Below, piece after piece: positions 1 to 9,603 of a stretch of 64,000 bases of DNA; position 1 is the first letter of the stretch; each line of letters starts with the position of its first letter. The notes under the pieces are model-generated. The model did not search any database. It was not told the origin of the DNA and saw only the letters and a program-made list of their open reading frames with translations. The DNA lies in NCBI GenBank assembly GCA_963816795.1, contig CAWFLT010000013.1, positions 27,719 through 91,718 on the forward strand, written 5' to 3'. This DNA is from CAWFLT01 sp963816795. Its GTDB lineage: Bacteria; Acidobacteriota; Vicinamibacteria; Vicinamibacterales; SCN-69-37. The position numbers and the translations under genes are program-made.

Positions 1-204
1 GAATTCCTCCCACGGCTCGAAGCCAATCACTTCGTTCCCGCGAACCTTGAGTTGAATGCCGCATTGCTGCCCGCAGAAGCAGCAGTGCGTCTTCACGAGC
101 CGATCCGGCTCGACGCTGGTCGACAGCCGCACGCCCGTCATCGCGGACAGGTGCGGGCCGAAGCGTTCGATGATGCGAAGCGGATCGACCGGAACCTCGG
201 CCAC
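1..204 (-). CDS. Molybdopterin oxidoreductase, nitrate reductase-like, N-terminal fragment
   Basis: Only the first 68 codons lie in the window; the gene runs off the left edge. It starts at a GTG at 202-204 with a purine-rich stretch (AGGAAGGG) just upstream. Residues about 40-48 read HCCFCGQQC, a CxxCxxxC cysteine arrangement that begins the N-terminal [4Fe-4S] domain of bis-MGD molybdopterin enzymes such as assimilatory nitrate reductases. The next gene upstream in the same direction is a NarK-type transporter, so nitrate or nitrite reduction is the most economical role. The substrate is inferred from that context, since the catalytic part is outside the window. No signal peptide is visible, which suggests a cytoplasmic enzyme. 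Confidence 0.75.
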   Translation of the reverse strand, partial: MAEVPVDPLRIIERFGPHLSAMTGVRLSTSVEPDRLVKTHCCFCGQQCGIQLKVRGNEVIGFEPWEEF

Positions 205-2453
205 GCTACCCTTCCTCTCGTTCGTTGCCTGCGTTCAGATGACGCTCGCCACAGCGCCCCTTGCGCCAGACCGAAGAGCGCGCGGCGGCACTTCGGGCAG
301 ACGTCCTGGTAGTGCCCGCCGCCGGGCAACTCGTAGCGAAAGCCGAGCTCCTGCTCGACGGTCGTGAGGTCGCGCACCATCAACTGCGAGGCAAACGGCT
401 GCCCGCAGCGCCGGCACGCCGCCTGTTCGCCGCGAGCGCCCGCGTCCTTGTAGAAGCCGACGCCGAGCTGCGCCGGCCGTTGGAAGACGTGAAACAGCTT
501 GCCGAACGGCAGCCAGATCAGCGTCACGATCACCGTCGCCGCATGGAGAATCGCGAGGAACTCGTAGGCGTAGCCCCGCATCCACGTGTAGCTGGCCGTC
601 AGCATCAGGCCCGTCACGCTGATCGCGAAGAGCAGCAGGAGCGGCAGGATGTCCTGACCGAACTGCTGAACGGCCACGGCGCCGTGATCGATCATGCGGC
701 GCCTGAAGGCGAGCATCACGCCGGCAATCACCAGGAACGACGACCAGACCAACCCGTGGAAGACGATGAACGCGAACGCCGACTCGACCGGAAAGTCCTG
801 CATCGGAATGCCGAACACGAACGTGCGGTACATGTGCAGGTCGCCCGGGACCGTTTCGAAGTGGATCCAGCCCCAGACCAGCGGAAACGTGATCGCCGCC
901 GCGAGCACGCAGCCCCACATGATCAGCCAGTGCGCCAGCCCGCGGAGCCGGCCGCGCCGGAAGATGTAGGCGTTGGCGGCAAACTCGAGCAGCGCGCGGC
1001 GAACAAGGCTGACGGTGTTGCCGCCCAACGCGCGCCGCGAGAAGAAGGCCTGCCATCCGCGACGCCAGTACATCCGCGTCGGCGGACGCTGCAGCCACAT
1101 CGCGTACCGATAGCTGATCCCGAACGCCGCGAAGAGCGTCGCGAACGTGTAGCCGACGAGCGCCGCGTCGAAATGCTGCAGCCTGCGGGACCCGACGACG
1201 ATGGCCGCCGCCAGCGTGGCCGTGACGAGCGCGGCCCACGCGCCGGCTCTGACACGCTCGAGCGCTTGACGCGCGGCCACCGGCAGGGACTGCGTCCACG
1301 CGACGTCGCCGGGACGGAAGACGCGCTGGTTGGCCACGCGCAGCAGCAACGCGGTCGCGGACAGCAGCAGGAACCCGGGCCAGATCGCGCCGAGCCGATC
1401 GTGGAAGACGCCGAGCAACAGGGGCGGAAAGAACCCGCCCAGACCACCGAGGGCGCCGACGAGGCCGGTCACCGTGCCGGTGTCTTTCGGGAAGTGCTCG
1501 GGAACCAGCTTGAAGACCGCGCCGTTGCCGAGTCCCATCAGCATCGCGCACCCGAGCGCGCCGACCGTGAACGGCACCATCGACGGCCACGTCAGGAGCA
1601 GCGAGAACAGGGCGACGCCGCCGAAGACCCACGACAGGACCTGCGCGCCGCCGATCCGGTCCGCCAGCCACCCGCCGACGGGCCGCATCAGCGTCGCGAG
1701 CACGACGAATCCAGCCGCCCGGAATCCCGCGTCCGCGGGAGCCAGGCCGAACTGCGCCCGCAGCAGCGTCGGCAGGTAGATCGAGAACGCGACGAAACCG
1801 CCGAAGGTCAGGAAGTAGAAGGCGCCGAGCAGCCAGGCGGTGGGCTGCCGGCGCAGGATCGCGATCATCGCAGCGACCGTGGCTGGCCGGCCCGGGTGCG
1901 GTGGATCGCGCGCCAGCAGGACGTACGCCACCGCCCAGGCCAGGAGCAGCGCCCCGGTGCCCTGAAACACCATCTCCCAGCCCAGGCGGGCCGCCACCAC
2001 CGGGCCGACGAAGACCGCCAGCGACTGCCCCATCGTCCCCAGGCCGTACACGCCAAGGGCCGTGCCCTGGCGACCCGCGGGGGTCCAGCGGGACACGAAG
2101 GCCGCGCCCACCGCGAACGAGGACCCGGCCATGCCGATGAGGAACGCGGCGACGAGGAGCGAGCCGAAGCTGTCGGTCATCGGCACGACGAACGCGGCCA
2201 GCGCGGAGAAGACGAGGAGCGCCGTGAAGACGAGGCGTCCGCCGAAGCAATCCGTCAGCATGCCCATCGGCAGCCGCGCCAACGAGCCCAGCAGCACCGG
2301 CACCGCCACCAGCAGCGCGGTCTGAGACGCGGTCAGCTTGTAGAGGCCGGTGAAGACCGACGCGAGCCCGCCGACGAGACCCCACGCGACGAACGAGACG
2401 GCGAACGAGATCGTCGCGAGGACCAAGCGCGCGCGTCGGCGAGGCGGCGGCAC
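138..2453 (-). CDS. NarK-type MFS nitrate/nitrite transporter fused to a NarI-like membrane domain and Cys4 tail
   Basis: The 771-residue product starts at GTG 2453. Residues about 5-390 form a 12-helix MFS transporter of the nitrate/nitrite porter type (for example RLPMGMLTDCFGGR and NGAVFKLVPEHFPKDTG). After a linker, about 400-660 holds five or six more helices with regularly placed histidines (GLAHWLIMWG, IVFHGLVW, AILHAATV, KLFHVF), as in haem-b subunits such as NarI. A soluble tail has two CxxC pairs (CRRCG and CPKCRR), suggesting a zinc ribbon or rubredoxin-like site. The fusion and the adjacent molybdoenzyme suggest coupling of nitrate uptake to electron delivery (inference). The reading frame overlaps the next gene by 67 bp. 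A one-base frame error near 255 would instead end it at 235, so the last 35 residues are doubtful. Confidence 0.75.
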   Translation of the reverse strand: MPPPRRRARLVLATISFAVSFVAWGLVGGLASVFTGLYKLTASQTALLVAVPVLLGSLARLPMGMLTDCFGGRLVFTALLVFSALAAFVVPMTDSFGSLLVAAFLIGMAGSSFAVGAAFVSRWTPAGRQGTALGVYGLGTMGQSLAVFVGPVVAARLGWEMVFQGTGALLLAWAVAYVLLARDPPHPGRPATVAAMIAILRRQPTAWLLGAFYFLTFGGFVAFSIYLPTLLRAQFGLAPADAGFRAAGFVVLATLMRPVGGWLADRIGGAQVLSWVFGGVALFSLLLTWPSMVPFTVGALGCAMLMGLGNGAVFKLVPEHFPKDTGTVTGLVGALGGLGGFFPPLLLGVFHDRLGAIWPGFLLLSATALLLRVANQRVFRPGDVAWTQSLPVAARQALERVRAGAWAALVTATLAAAIVVGSRRLQHFDAALVGYTFATLFAAFGISYRYAMWLQRPPTRMYWRRGWQAFFSRRALGGNTVSLVRRALLEFAANAYIFRRGRLRGLAHWLIMWGCVLAAAITFPLVWGWIHFETVPGDLHMYRTFVFGIPMQDFPVESAFAFIVFHGLVWSSFLVIAGVMLAFRRRMIDHGAVAVQQFGQDILPLLLLFAISVTGLMLTASYTWMRGYAYEFLAILHAATVIVTLIWLPFGKLFHVFQRPAQLGVGFYKDAGARGEQAACRRCGQPFASQLMVRDLTTVEQELGFRYELPGGGHYQDVCPKCRRALFGLAQGALWRASSERRQRTRGRVAWPRFRSIRFASSNASARTCPR

Positions 2454-2567
2454 TGGCCACGTGGCCGCCGGATGGCCAGGCGCTCGAGAGACTTGTCGCG
2501 CATGTCCGTGTGTCTAGCCTGACGCCACCGTTCGCGAACCTGTTAAGAGCACGTTCAAAACTCAGAA

Positions 2568-2620
2568 GGAGGGGCGGGCTTCAGCCCGCCTTCGCTGGGC
2601 CGGCTGAAGCCGGCCCCTCC
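2568..2620. repeat. Palindromic intergenic repeat (REP-like)
   Basis: The left arm GGAGGGGCGGGCTTCAG and the right arm CTGAAGCCGGCCCCTCC are near-perfect reverse complements around a short centre, so a long hairpin can form. Each half is also a small palindrome (GGGCTTCAGCCC; GGCCGGCTGAAGCCGGCC). It lies between the divergently transcribed transporter and the first kinase. The rest of 2454-2652 shows nothing I can identify. Confidence 0.6.
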
Positions 2621-2739
2621 TGTCGTCAGAGCTCTGCCATGCGCTCTAGAGGATGTGGCTCAGTCTACACGACCGGTTGAACTCATCAGGCCAATTCATG
2701 CTGTCAGCCGGCTTGCGTTCCGCCGTCCCGGACCATACG

Positions 2740-5662
2740 ATGGCAGCCCTCCGACCGAGGATGACAGGCAAAGAGTTCGCGCACTACCGCATGCAGTCCT
2801 GCATCGGCCAGGGCGGGATGGGCGAAGTCTACGCCGCCGAAGATCTCACGCTCAATCGACGCGTCGCGCTCAAGTTTCTCCTGCCCGACGGCGCCAACGA
2901 ATCGCGCGATCCGGCAAGCGCTGATGGTGGCGGCCGCCGGCGGCTGCTCCGCGAGGCTCAGGCCGCGGCGCAGCTCGATCATCCGTTCATCTGCAAGGTC
3001 TATGAAGTCGGCGAGCATGACGGCCGGGCCTTCTTCGCGATGGAGTTCGTGGAGGGTGTCACGCTCAAGGCGCGCCTGGCGAGCGGCCGCCTGACCGTCG
3101 ACGAAGCGCTCCGGATCGCAGGAGAGATCGCCGAAGCGCTCCATTTCGCGCACAGCCGGGGAATCGTTCACCGCGACATCAAACCTGCGAACGTGATGCT
3201 GGCCGCCGATGGCCATGTCAAGGTGATGGACTTCGGCGTCGCGAAACGCATGGTGGCACCACCGGGGGCAGAGGACGTCACCGCTGGAGCGGCGACGGCG
3301 ACCCTGCCGGGCGAGGCCACGGGCACGCTCGCCTACATGTCACCGGAGCAGGTCCGCGGCGAGCCGATCGACGCCCGTTCAGATGTGTTCGCGTTCGGCG
3401 TGCTCCTCCATGAATTGCTGACGCGCACGCATCCTTTCAAACGCTCGTCCCCGATCGAACTCGCGCATGCGATTCTGAAGGAGGCGCCACCGCCGCTCGA
3501 GCAAGGCCTGCCCGAGGCCCCGACGCTCCTCGCACACATCGTCAGCCGTTGTCTCGAGAAGGATCCGGCTCGGCGGTATCAGTCGCTCGCCGATGTCCGG
3601 CACGAGCTGGAGGCCGCGCAGAAGTCGCCGGCCTCCGGCGATACCCGCAGCCCGGCCCGGCCGAGGCGCTGGATGGCCGCCGTGGCTGCGCTCGCGCTGG
3701 TGCTTGCCGCCGCTCTCGCCATGGTTTGGCTTCGGCCCTGGTCGCTGCTGTCGGGGAAACCCGCGCTGGCATTCCAGGAGCGGGACTGGATCGTCGTCGC
3801 AGACTTCAACAACCTGACGAACGACCCGGTCTTCGACAAGTCGCTGCGGCTGGCACTCGAAGTCGCCATCGCGCAGTCACAGTACGTCAACGTGTACCCC
3901 TCGGCTCGCGTGGCTGCCACGCTGCAGCGAATGCAGAAGACGCCCGAGCGGTTCGACGAGGCGCTCGCCTCGGAGGTCGCGGTCCGCGACGGCATCCGGG
4001 GCGTGCTGGCCTGCGACATCGCACAAATCGGGAATGTCTATGCGCTGACGGCCCGGTTAATCGACCCGAAGACGCGCGCGGCCGTCCTCACCGACCAGGT
4101 TGAGGCCAGGAACAAGGACGACGTGCTTCGCGCGCTTGGCGAGGTCGCCACGCGGGTGCGCAGCAGCCTTGGTGAATCGCTGGCCGGTCTCCCCGCGCAG
4201 ATCAAGCCGCTGCCGATGGTGACCACATCATCTCTCGAAGCGTTGAAGCTGTACGCAGAAGCTCTCAACGCCGGGTCACGAGATCGTGGCGAGGGCAACG
4301 CGCTCTTGCGACAGGCGATTGCACTCGACGCGGACTTTGCGTTGGCGTACGCGGAGCTGGGCCGCCGGTACTACCTCGAGGGCGAGCGGGCCACGCGCGA
4401 GCAAGGAGAGCAGTTGTTTGCGAAGGCACTCCAGCTGACCGATCGACTCAGTCTTCGCGAGCGTCTGTGGATTCAGGCCGTCGCCGAGGATTCCCGCGGC
4501 AACCGACAGCAGGCGGCGGTGGCGTACAAGGCCTATCTCGCGCAATACCCGGATGACCCCAGCGCCTGGTTCCGGCTCGCCTGGACGCAGATGGCCACGC
4601 TGGGGCAATTCAGTGAGGCGGCCGAAGGATTCAAACAGGTGATCCGGCTCCAGCCAAACGACCTGGGAGCGCACATCAATCTCGCCAGCGCCTACTCGGG
4701 GATGGAGGACGTCGAGGCGGCGATCCCGGCCTATCAGAAAGCGTTCACGTTGGAGCCGGCCGCGATCTTCGGCACCTTCGTGAATCACGAGTACGGCTTC
4801 ACCCTGATTCGGGCGGGGCGACTGGCAGAGGCTGAAGCCGTGTTTGGTCGAATGAAAATTGAGGGCGAGCTTCACGCCAAAGCGAAAGGCCATCGTTCGC
4901 TCGCGCTGCTCCAGATGTATCGAGGGCAGTATGCCTCTGCGAGCGAAGAGCTCCGCGGCGCGATCGTGCTCGATCAGACCTACAAAGAGGCGATCAGCGA
5001 GTTCCGCGATCGCATGTACCTGGTGACGGCGCTCGACGCTCGGAACCAGAGGCCCGAAACCGACGCCGCGTGGAGGGAAGTGGATCGGCTCATCAACCGC
5101 CTCTCGCTCTCCCCGAGCTGGCTCTGGCAGCCCGTCAGGTGGCTGGCGCGCAGGGGACAGCTCCGCGATGCCCAGCGCCTCGTGGCGCTCATGGAGAAGA
5201 CCGCCGGGAGCGCGACCGCCGATAGCTCCGTCGCCCGCAATATGGGACTGGATCGCGCCTACGTGGCTCTCGCGCAGGCCGAGATCGAGCTGGCCAGCGG
5301 GCGTGCCTGCACGCGCAGTCGAACTGCTCGAGCCGACCCGGGACGTTCTCAAACACGAGATGGTCGAATCCCTGGCCGCAGCGTACGCGGCGGCGGGGCG
5401 CCTGCCCGCGGCCATCGGCCTCCACGAAGAGCTCATGCGCATGCCGCTGTTACTCGGCACCGAAATGCAGCAGATCTGGCTGCAATCCCACGCGTCGCTC
5501 GGGGCATTGTACGAGCGGGTGGCGCGTCCTGATGACGCGCGTCGCGTCTATTCGGCGCTCGTGGAGCGATGGAAGGACGGCGACAGCGATCTCGTGCTGC
5601 TCAAAACCGTGCGGGAGCGGCTCTCGAAGCTCTCTCCGCAGGTCAACACGCCCAAACCGTGA
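2740..5662 (+). CDS. Membrane-anchored Ser/Thr protein kinase with TPR domain (one frameshift)
   Basis: This is a Hanks-type kinase with a glycine loop (GQGGMGEVY), lysine in VALKFLLP, catalytic loop HRDIKPAN, DFG in KVMDFGVAK and an SPEQ activation-loop end. A hydrophobic segment at codons about 312-333 anchors it in the membrane. A TolB/FlgO-like region (DWIVVADFNNLTND) and TPR-like helices to the end follow. The frame must switch near 5305: upstream reads EIELASGRA, and the continuation reads ARAVELLEPTRDVL to the stop at 5662. The 2740 ATG is preferred over 2653 and 2761 because it precedes the kinase fold by a usual distance and the extra 29 residues carry no recognisable feature. Substrate unknown; such kinase-TPR proteins are abundant in Acidobacteriota. 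Confidence 0.85.
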
Positions 5663-5685
5663 GCTTCGTCGCCGGAGGTTTGCGC

Positions 5686-5704
5686 ATTCCCCGCTAAGGG
5701 GGAT
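5686..5704 (+). promoter_or_regulatory. Shine-Dalgarno sequence inside a small hairpin
   Basis: ATTCCCC (5686-5692) pairs with GGGGGAT (5698-5704) across a 5-base loop. The stem contains the purine-rich ribosome binding site AAGGGGGA of the gene starting at 5711. Occlusion of the site is possible, but with seven pairs it may simply be weak structure. Confidence 0.35.
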
Positions 5705-5710
5705 TCGCCG

Positions 5711-6716
5711 ATGCGCAACCGTCTCATTCGTTCTGCGCTCTTCGTGCTGATGCTCATGGCTGGCACCGCTCGGGCCGCGAACGGCCAGACCTGCCTCGTG
5801 ATTGACGAACCGCGTGACACGCTCGGACGCGACGAGCGGATCGCCGCGTTGCTCTTGCTCGGGAAGGAGTTCGAGCGGGCAGGTCAGCCAGTCGTCGACC
5901 GCGACTGCGCGGCAACCTACACGGTCGCCCACATCCGCCTCGGCACGACGATTATCGTGTCGCTGTCCGGTCCGAAAGGATCGCGTGAGGCCAAGGCGCT
6001 CGGTCTCGACGATCTGCCGGCCGTTTACAGTCAAATGGTCCGGTCGCTCACGACCGGTGAGCCGATCGGGAGTCTGGCCGTCGTCGATCGCACCAACGTG
6101 AGCGCGTCCCAGGATCTGCCGCCGCGCCGCGTCCATGCGGAAGGCTCCTGGTACGCTCGGGTGGGATATGGCAGCCTCTTCGGTCAATCCACGCACAACG
6201 GCGCGTCGTTCGGCTTCGGCTATCGCGCGGAATTCGACCGGTTCGGTCTCGACGTCTCGTTTTTCAACGGTCAAGTGAACGACGCTGGCGGGTACAACGG
6301 CGCGAGCAGTTCCGCGTGGTCGCTCATCAAGCTGCAAGGTCTGTACTTCACCAATCCGACCGGCAACCGGTCGGCCTACTTCGGAGGCGGTCTGAGTTAC
6401 GGCCGGACGGAGATTCAGACGGCGACCACCGGTGAGTTTCCGAGCAGCGGTCACGGCCACGGCTCAGGGCTGCAGGCTGGCCTGACGGCCGGGTATGAGA
6501 TCGCCCGCGTGACATCCGCGCGCGTGTTCGTCCAGGCCGACGTGACGCTGCCGTTCTACAACGTCCATCTCGAGACGTACTACGTATTCCCAGCCCCCGT
6601 CAAACGGCCGGTACGCCGTCCCGACCGTGACGGTTGAACGCCAATATGTGCCGTCGGTCGCCGTCTCGGTCGGGCTGGGCTGGCAGCGGCGATCTGACGG
6701 GCTTGACGGGCTCTGA
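5711..6716 (+). CDS. Exported protein with C-terminal outer-membrane beta-barrel-like domain (frameshifted near end)
   Basis: The N-terminus MRNRLIRSALFVLMLMAGTA is a Sec signal peptide. About residues 25-130 form a small domain of unknown type. From about 145 the protein has alternating aromatic/Gly-rich strands (WYARVGYGSLF, FGFGYRAEF, SAYFGGGLSYGR) typical of small outer-membrane barrels. Read literally, the frame ends at 6637 in a basic nonsense tail. Switching frame near 6600 gives NGRYAVPTVTVERQYVPSV and VSVGLGWQRR, a convincing terminal strand, with a stop at 6714-6716; I take that end. It lies 48 bp downstream of the kinase and is probably co-transcribed. Function unknown. Confidence 0.65.
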
Positions 6717-8354
6717 GCGAACGCCATCGCCCGGCTTCGCTTCGACACCTTGAGAATCGCCTCGGCCGCATCGATGCCCGAAATGGCCGCGCCTTCCATG
6801 AAGCCCTGCCAGTCGTAGAACGAATTGGCGTGCTCGCCCGCGAAGTACAGGTTGCCGACCGGCTGTCCCTCGACCCCGGCAAGCGTCGTGAACTGGCCGG
6901 GGCGGTAGCAGGTGTAGCTGCCCTTCGAGAGCGGATTCGATGGCCAGTGCTCGAGGTGGACGAGAAACTGGCCGCCGATCCGTGTGGCCGCGGCGGCGGC
7001 GCCTTCAAAGACCTTGTCGAGATCACTCAGGAAGCGCGCCGTCGCGATCTGTGGATCGAGCAGGTGCAGGCTGGCGCCGCGTTCGGCGCCGGAGTAGTCG
7101 GTGAGGATCGCGCGGCTCGAGCTCGCCCGCACCGGATTCGTCTCCCACGTCGTCTGATGGTTCTGCAGATCGGCGTACGCACGAGCCGTTGCTGCCGAGC
7201 GCCGCCCAGGGCCGCGCCGAGAAGCCGACCATCATCTTGGCGTTCGTGCCGTAGCCCAGCTCGTCGATGGCCCTTTGCTTGTCCGGCGGCAGGCCGAGGC
7301 TGGCGTCCAGTTCCACCTGTCGCAGCACGGTGAACGGGATCGTGAGCACGACGACGTCGTGGGTGCGGACGAGCGTCTGGCCGCCGCGCTGGAACGTGAG
7401 CTCGATGAGGCCGGCCGGCGTCCGCCGGACCCGGACCAGCGACATGCCGAGCTCGATCTGCCCGGCGACGCCACTGGTGAGCCCGTCGACGATCCGATCG
7501 TTGCCGTCGATCACGTGATAGCGCTCGTCGCTGAAGACGCTGAACGGCGTGAACTTCGATCGACGATCGGCGTGGATGAAGAGCAGGAAGTTCAGGCAGC
7601 TCTGCTCGGATGCCGCGAGGCCGTACTCGGCGACGTACGCCTGGATGATGGCCTCTTTAATCACCGGGCCGGCGGCGACGCCGGCGGCGTTCCGGCCCTC
7701 GAGATACTCGAGGAGGCTCGTGCGATCGAGCTGCTCGTCGGCGGCGGTGTGCGCGGCCGCCGTCACCTCTCTCGAGAGCCGGCGCAGATCGGCGCGCATC
7801 ACCGTGACGAACTCGCGAAGCTCATCGACGATGACCGCCTCCGGCCGGATCTCGCCGTCGAGGAAATAGAACACGTCGCCAGGTTCCTTGTTGACGTCTT
7901 CGAGCGTCAAGTCGAACCGGCGCGCGTACCCGAGCATCGTCTTGTGAAGGTTGTCGATGAACTCGCCGCCGCGCTCGGCGACCTGGCCGGGAAAGAACCC
8001 GCGGAGCGAGAAGCACCGGCCGCCGGTCCGATTGGCGGCGTCATAGAGCGCGGCACGGATGCCTCCGGCTTTGAGCGTGTCCGCGCAGGCCAACCCGGCG
8101 AGTCCGGCGCCGACGATGCCGACGCTGACGTTCTGGCGTCGGCGCGGCAGCGCGGCGATCGGCGCTGACGGGACGATCGCGGCCACCGCTGTCGCGGCCG
8201 CGGTGCGGCCCGCCTGCGCCAGCCACTCGCGACGGTCGATCCGCTGGATCCGCGGCGGTTCGTGCGGCCGCACGCGGCGCTCCTCCGCGCGCTCGGCATC
8301 GCGGACAATCCGCGCCAATCGGGCGAAGTTGGCAAACAATGCAGAGCGGTACAT
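6717..8354 (-). CDS. Flavin monoamine oxidase family protein, Tat-exported (one frameshift)
   Basis: The N-terminal region carries a twin-arginine motif (IDRREWLAQAG) followed by a hydrophobic stretch, so export by Tat is likely. The FAD-binding motif is VGIVGAGLAGLACADTL, followed by RTGGRCFS. The C-terminus has the flavin-contact motif NLYFAGEHANSFYDWQGFMEG. The frame switches near 7190: before it AALGSNGS, after it YADLQNHQTTWETNPV, which together match the continuous family sequence. A good ribosome binding site (GGAGGT) precedes the 8354 ATG. The downstream frame remains open to 6464, antisense to the neighbouring barrel gene. The true stop is therefore uncertain and the 6717 boundary is my estimate from the end of family-like sequence (AAEAILKVSKR). 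Substrate amine unknown. Confidence 0.75.
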
Positions 8355-8413
8355 GGTGACCTCCAGGGGGTGAGGTATTTTACGATCGCCAAATTATCTT
8401 CTGAAAGGACGTC

Positions 8414-9217
8414 ATGCCTATCAAGAAGGACGGCACCGGGAAACGCTGGGTTGAGATGGAATTCATCGCGCCCGGCACGCCCGAACAGGTCTGGCAGGCG
8501 ATGGCCACGGGCCCTGGCTGTGCGGCCTGGTTCACGAAGGCCGAAATCGAGGAACGCGTCGGCGGCGAACTGCGATTCGACTTCGGGCCGGACGGCAGCT
8601 CGAAGGGCGAAGTGACGGTCTGGGATCCGCCGCATCATTTTGGTTACATCGAGCGCGACTGGAACGTGGGCGCGCCTCCGGTCGCCACCGAAATCACGAT
8701 CACCGGCCGGTCCGGTGGCCGCTCGATCGTCCGGATGGTGCACTCGCTCGTTTCGTCCACCGACGACTGGGACGATCAGATGGAAGGCTTCGAGAGCGGC
8801 TGGCCCGGCTTCTTCGAAGTGCTGCGCGTCTACCTCACGCACTTCGCCGGTCAGCGCGCCGCCTGTTTCATGGCGTTGACCAGCATCGACGGCGCGCCGT
8901 CCGGCGCCTGGACGACGCTCACCAGCGCGCTCGGACTGGCAGGTGCCAACGTCGGCGAGCGGCGGTCGTCTCCCGGGGAGCCCGAAACGCTCGCCGGCAC
9001 GATCGAACGCGTGCATCAGGACGGCACGCAGCGCTACTTCCTGGTGCGCCTCGAGGCTCCGACCTCCGGCGTCGCGCTCGTCGGCACCTACGATATGGGT
9101 GCCCGCGTCAACGCAAGCGTGAGTCTCTTCTTGTACGGAGACGACGCCGAACGTGTCGCGACGACGAGCGAGCCAAGGTGGCGGACCTGGCTGAGCGGGA
9201 TATTCAGGCGGCCGTGA
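8414..9217 (+). CDS. SRPBCC (AHSA1-like) domain protein with C-terminal extension
   Basis: The 267-residue product begins at ATG 8414 behind a good ribosome binding site (GAAAGGA). Residues about 10-150 are an AHSA1/START-like SRPBCC domain (EMEFIAPGTPEQVWQAM, GPGCAAWFTKAEI, WPGFFEVLRVYLTHF), a fold that binds hydrophobic ligands or Hsp90-type partners. The last 110 residues (from about FMALTSIDG) are extra compared with the usual 150-residue family length, and they contain beta-rich sequence that I do not recognise. The gene is divergent from the amine oxidase, with 59 bp between start codons. Confidence 0.7.
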   Translation: MPIKKDGTGKRWVEMEFIAPGTPEQVWQAMATGPGCAAWFTKAEIEERVGGELRFDFGPDGSSKGEVTVWDPPHHFGYIERDWNVGAPPVATEITITGRSGGRSIVRMVHSLVSSTDDWDDQMEGFESGWPGFFEVLRVYLTHFAGQRAACFMALTSIDGAPSGAWTTLTSALGLAGANVGERRSSPGEPETLAGTIERVHQDGTQRYFLVRLEAPTSGVALVGTYDMGARVNASVSLFLYGDDAERVATTSEPRWRTWLSGIFRRP

Positions 9218-9221
9218 TCAT

Positions 9222-9289
9222 GGGGTCAGACCGGGGTCAGACGCCCGAACCCCAGGGGTCTGACCCCGGTCTGACCCCGGTCTGACCCC
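9222..9289. repeat. Inverted array of an 11-bp repeat (GGGGTCAGACC)
   Basis: Two units GGGGTCAGACC and GGGGTCAGAC (9222-9242) are followed by a spacer of about 14 bases. Three exact reverse-complement units GGTCTGACCCC follow at 9257-9267, 9268-9278 and 9279-9289. The two arms can pair as a long hairpin. It sits between two convergent genes and could end transcription from both sides. There is no poly-T tract. Confidence 0.8.
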
Positions 9290-9303
9290 AAGGCCTCGCC
9301 GCT

Positions 9304-9468
9304 CTACTCCCAGTACCAGACGACGATCACGCCCTCGTTCTGATCTTCCGACACCGACACGTTGATCAGGCGCTCGCGACCCTGTTCCGACGCGAACGCG
9401 GCCGCGTCGGCACACAGCTTCGCCCAGGACTTGGTGTGGCTCTTGAAGATCTGGAATTTCACCTGCAC
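9304..9468 (-). CDS. Small conserved-type hypothetical protein, 54 residues
   Basis: The frame runs from GTG 9468 to TAG 9304. The product begins MQVKFQIFKSHTKSWAKLCA and ends VSEDQNEGVIVVWYWE. Upstream is GGCGGAGG about 6 bases before the start and, further up, TATGAT at 9486-9491, a plausible -10 box. An aromatic VVWYWE ending and an N-terminal beta-strand plus helix suggest a small folded alpha/beta protein. It ends next to the 11-bp inverted array. I recall similar short proteins in other bacteria but cannot name a function. Confidence 0.6.
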   Translation of the reverse strand: MQVKFQIFKSHTKSWAKLCADAAAFASEQGRERLINVSVSEDQNEGVIVVWYWE

Positions 9469-9485
9469 GTTTGGCCTCCGCCCGC

Positions 9486-9491
9486 ATCATA
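9486..9491 (-). promoter_or_regulatory. Putative -10 box TATGAT for the 54-residue protein
   Basis: The context GGATATGATG lies 17 bases before the GTG start at 9468. The same GATATGATG core occurs upstream of the helicase and OsmC genes, which strengthens it as a promoter element. No canonical -35 hexamer is visible at the usual spacing. Confidence 0.4.
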
Positions 9492-9560
9492 TCCGGGCCG
9501 CAACTGGGACCTCCTCTCCGCGATGCGCGTCACTTGCCGATCGGCGTTGCGTGCCCGCGA

Positions 9561-9566
9561 TATGAT
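9561..9566 (+). promoter_or_regulatory. Putative -10 box TATGAT for the helicase gene
   Basis: CGATATGATGAAG at this site is identical over 13 bases to the sequence upstream of the OsmC gene. It lies 37 bases before the preferred start codon at 9604. A TTGCG stretch stands a few bases upstream but at non-standard spacing. Confidence 0.4.
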
Positions 9567-9603
9567 GAAGATTCCCTCGCACGTCGGATCTCTCAGAGTG
9601 CTC

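Noticed and set aside
261..2522. Long plus-strand open frame of 753 codons
   Set aside because: It is the antisense shadow of the MFS-fusion gene; the translation is Arg/Glu/Asp/His-rich with no family resemblance, a usual effect of high-GC codon use.
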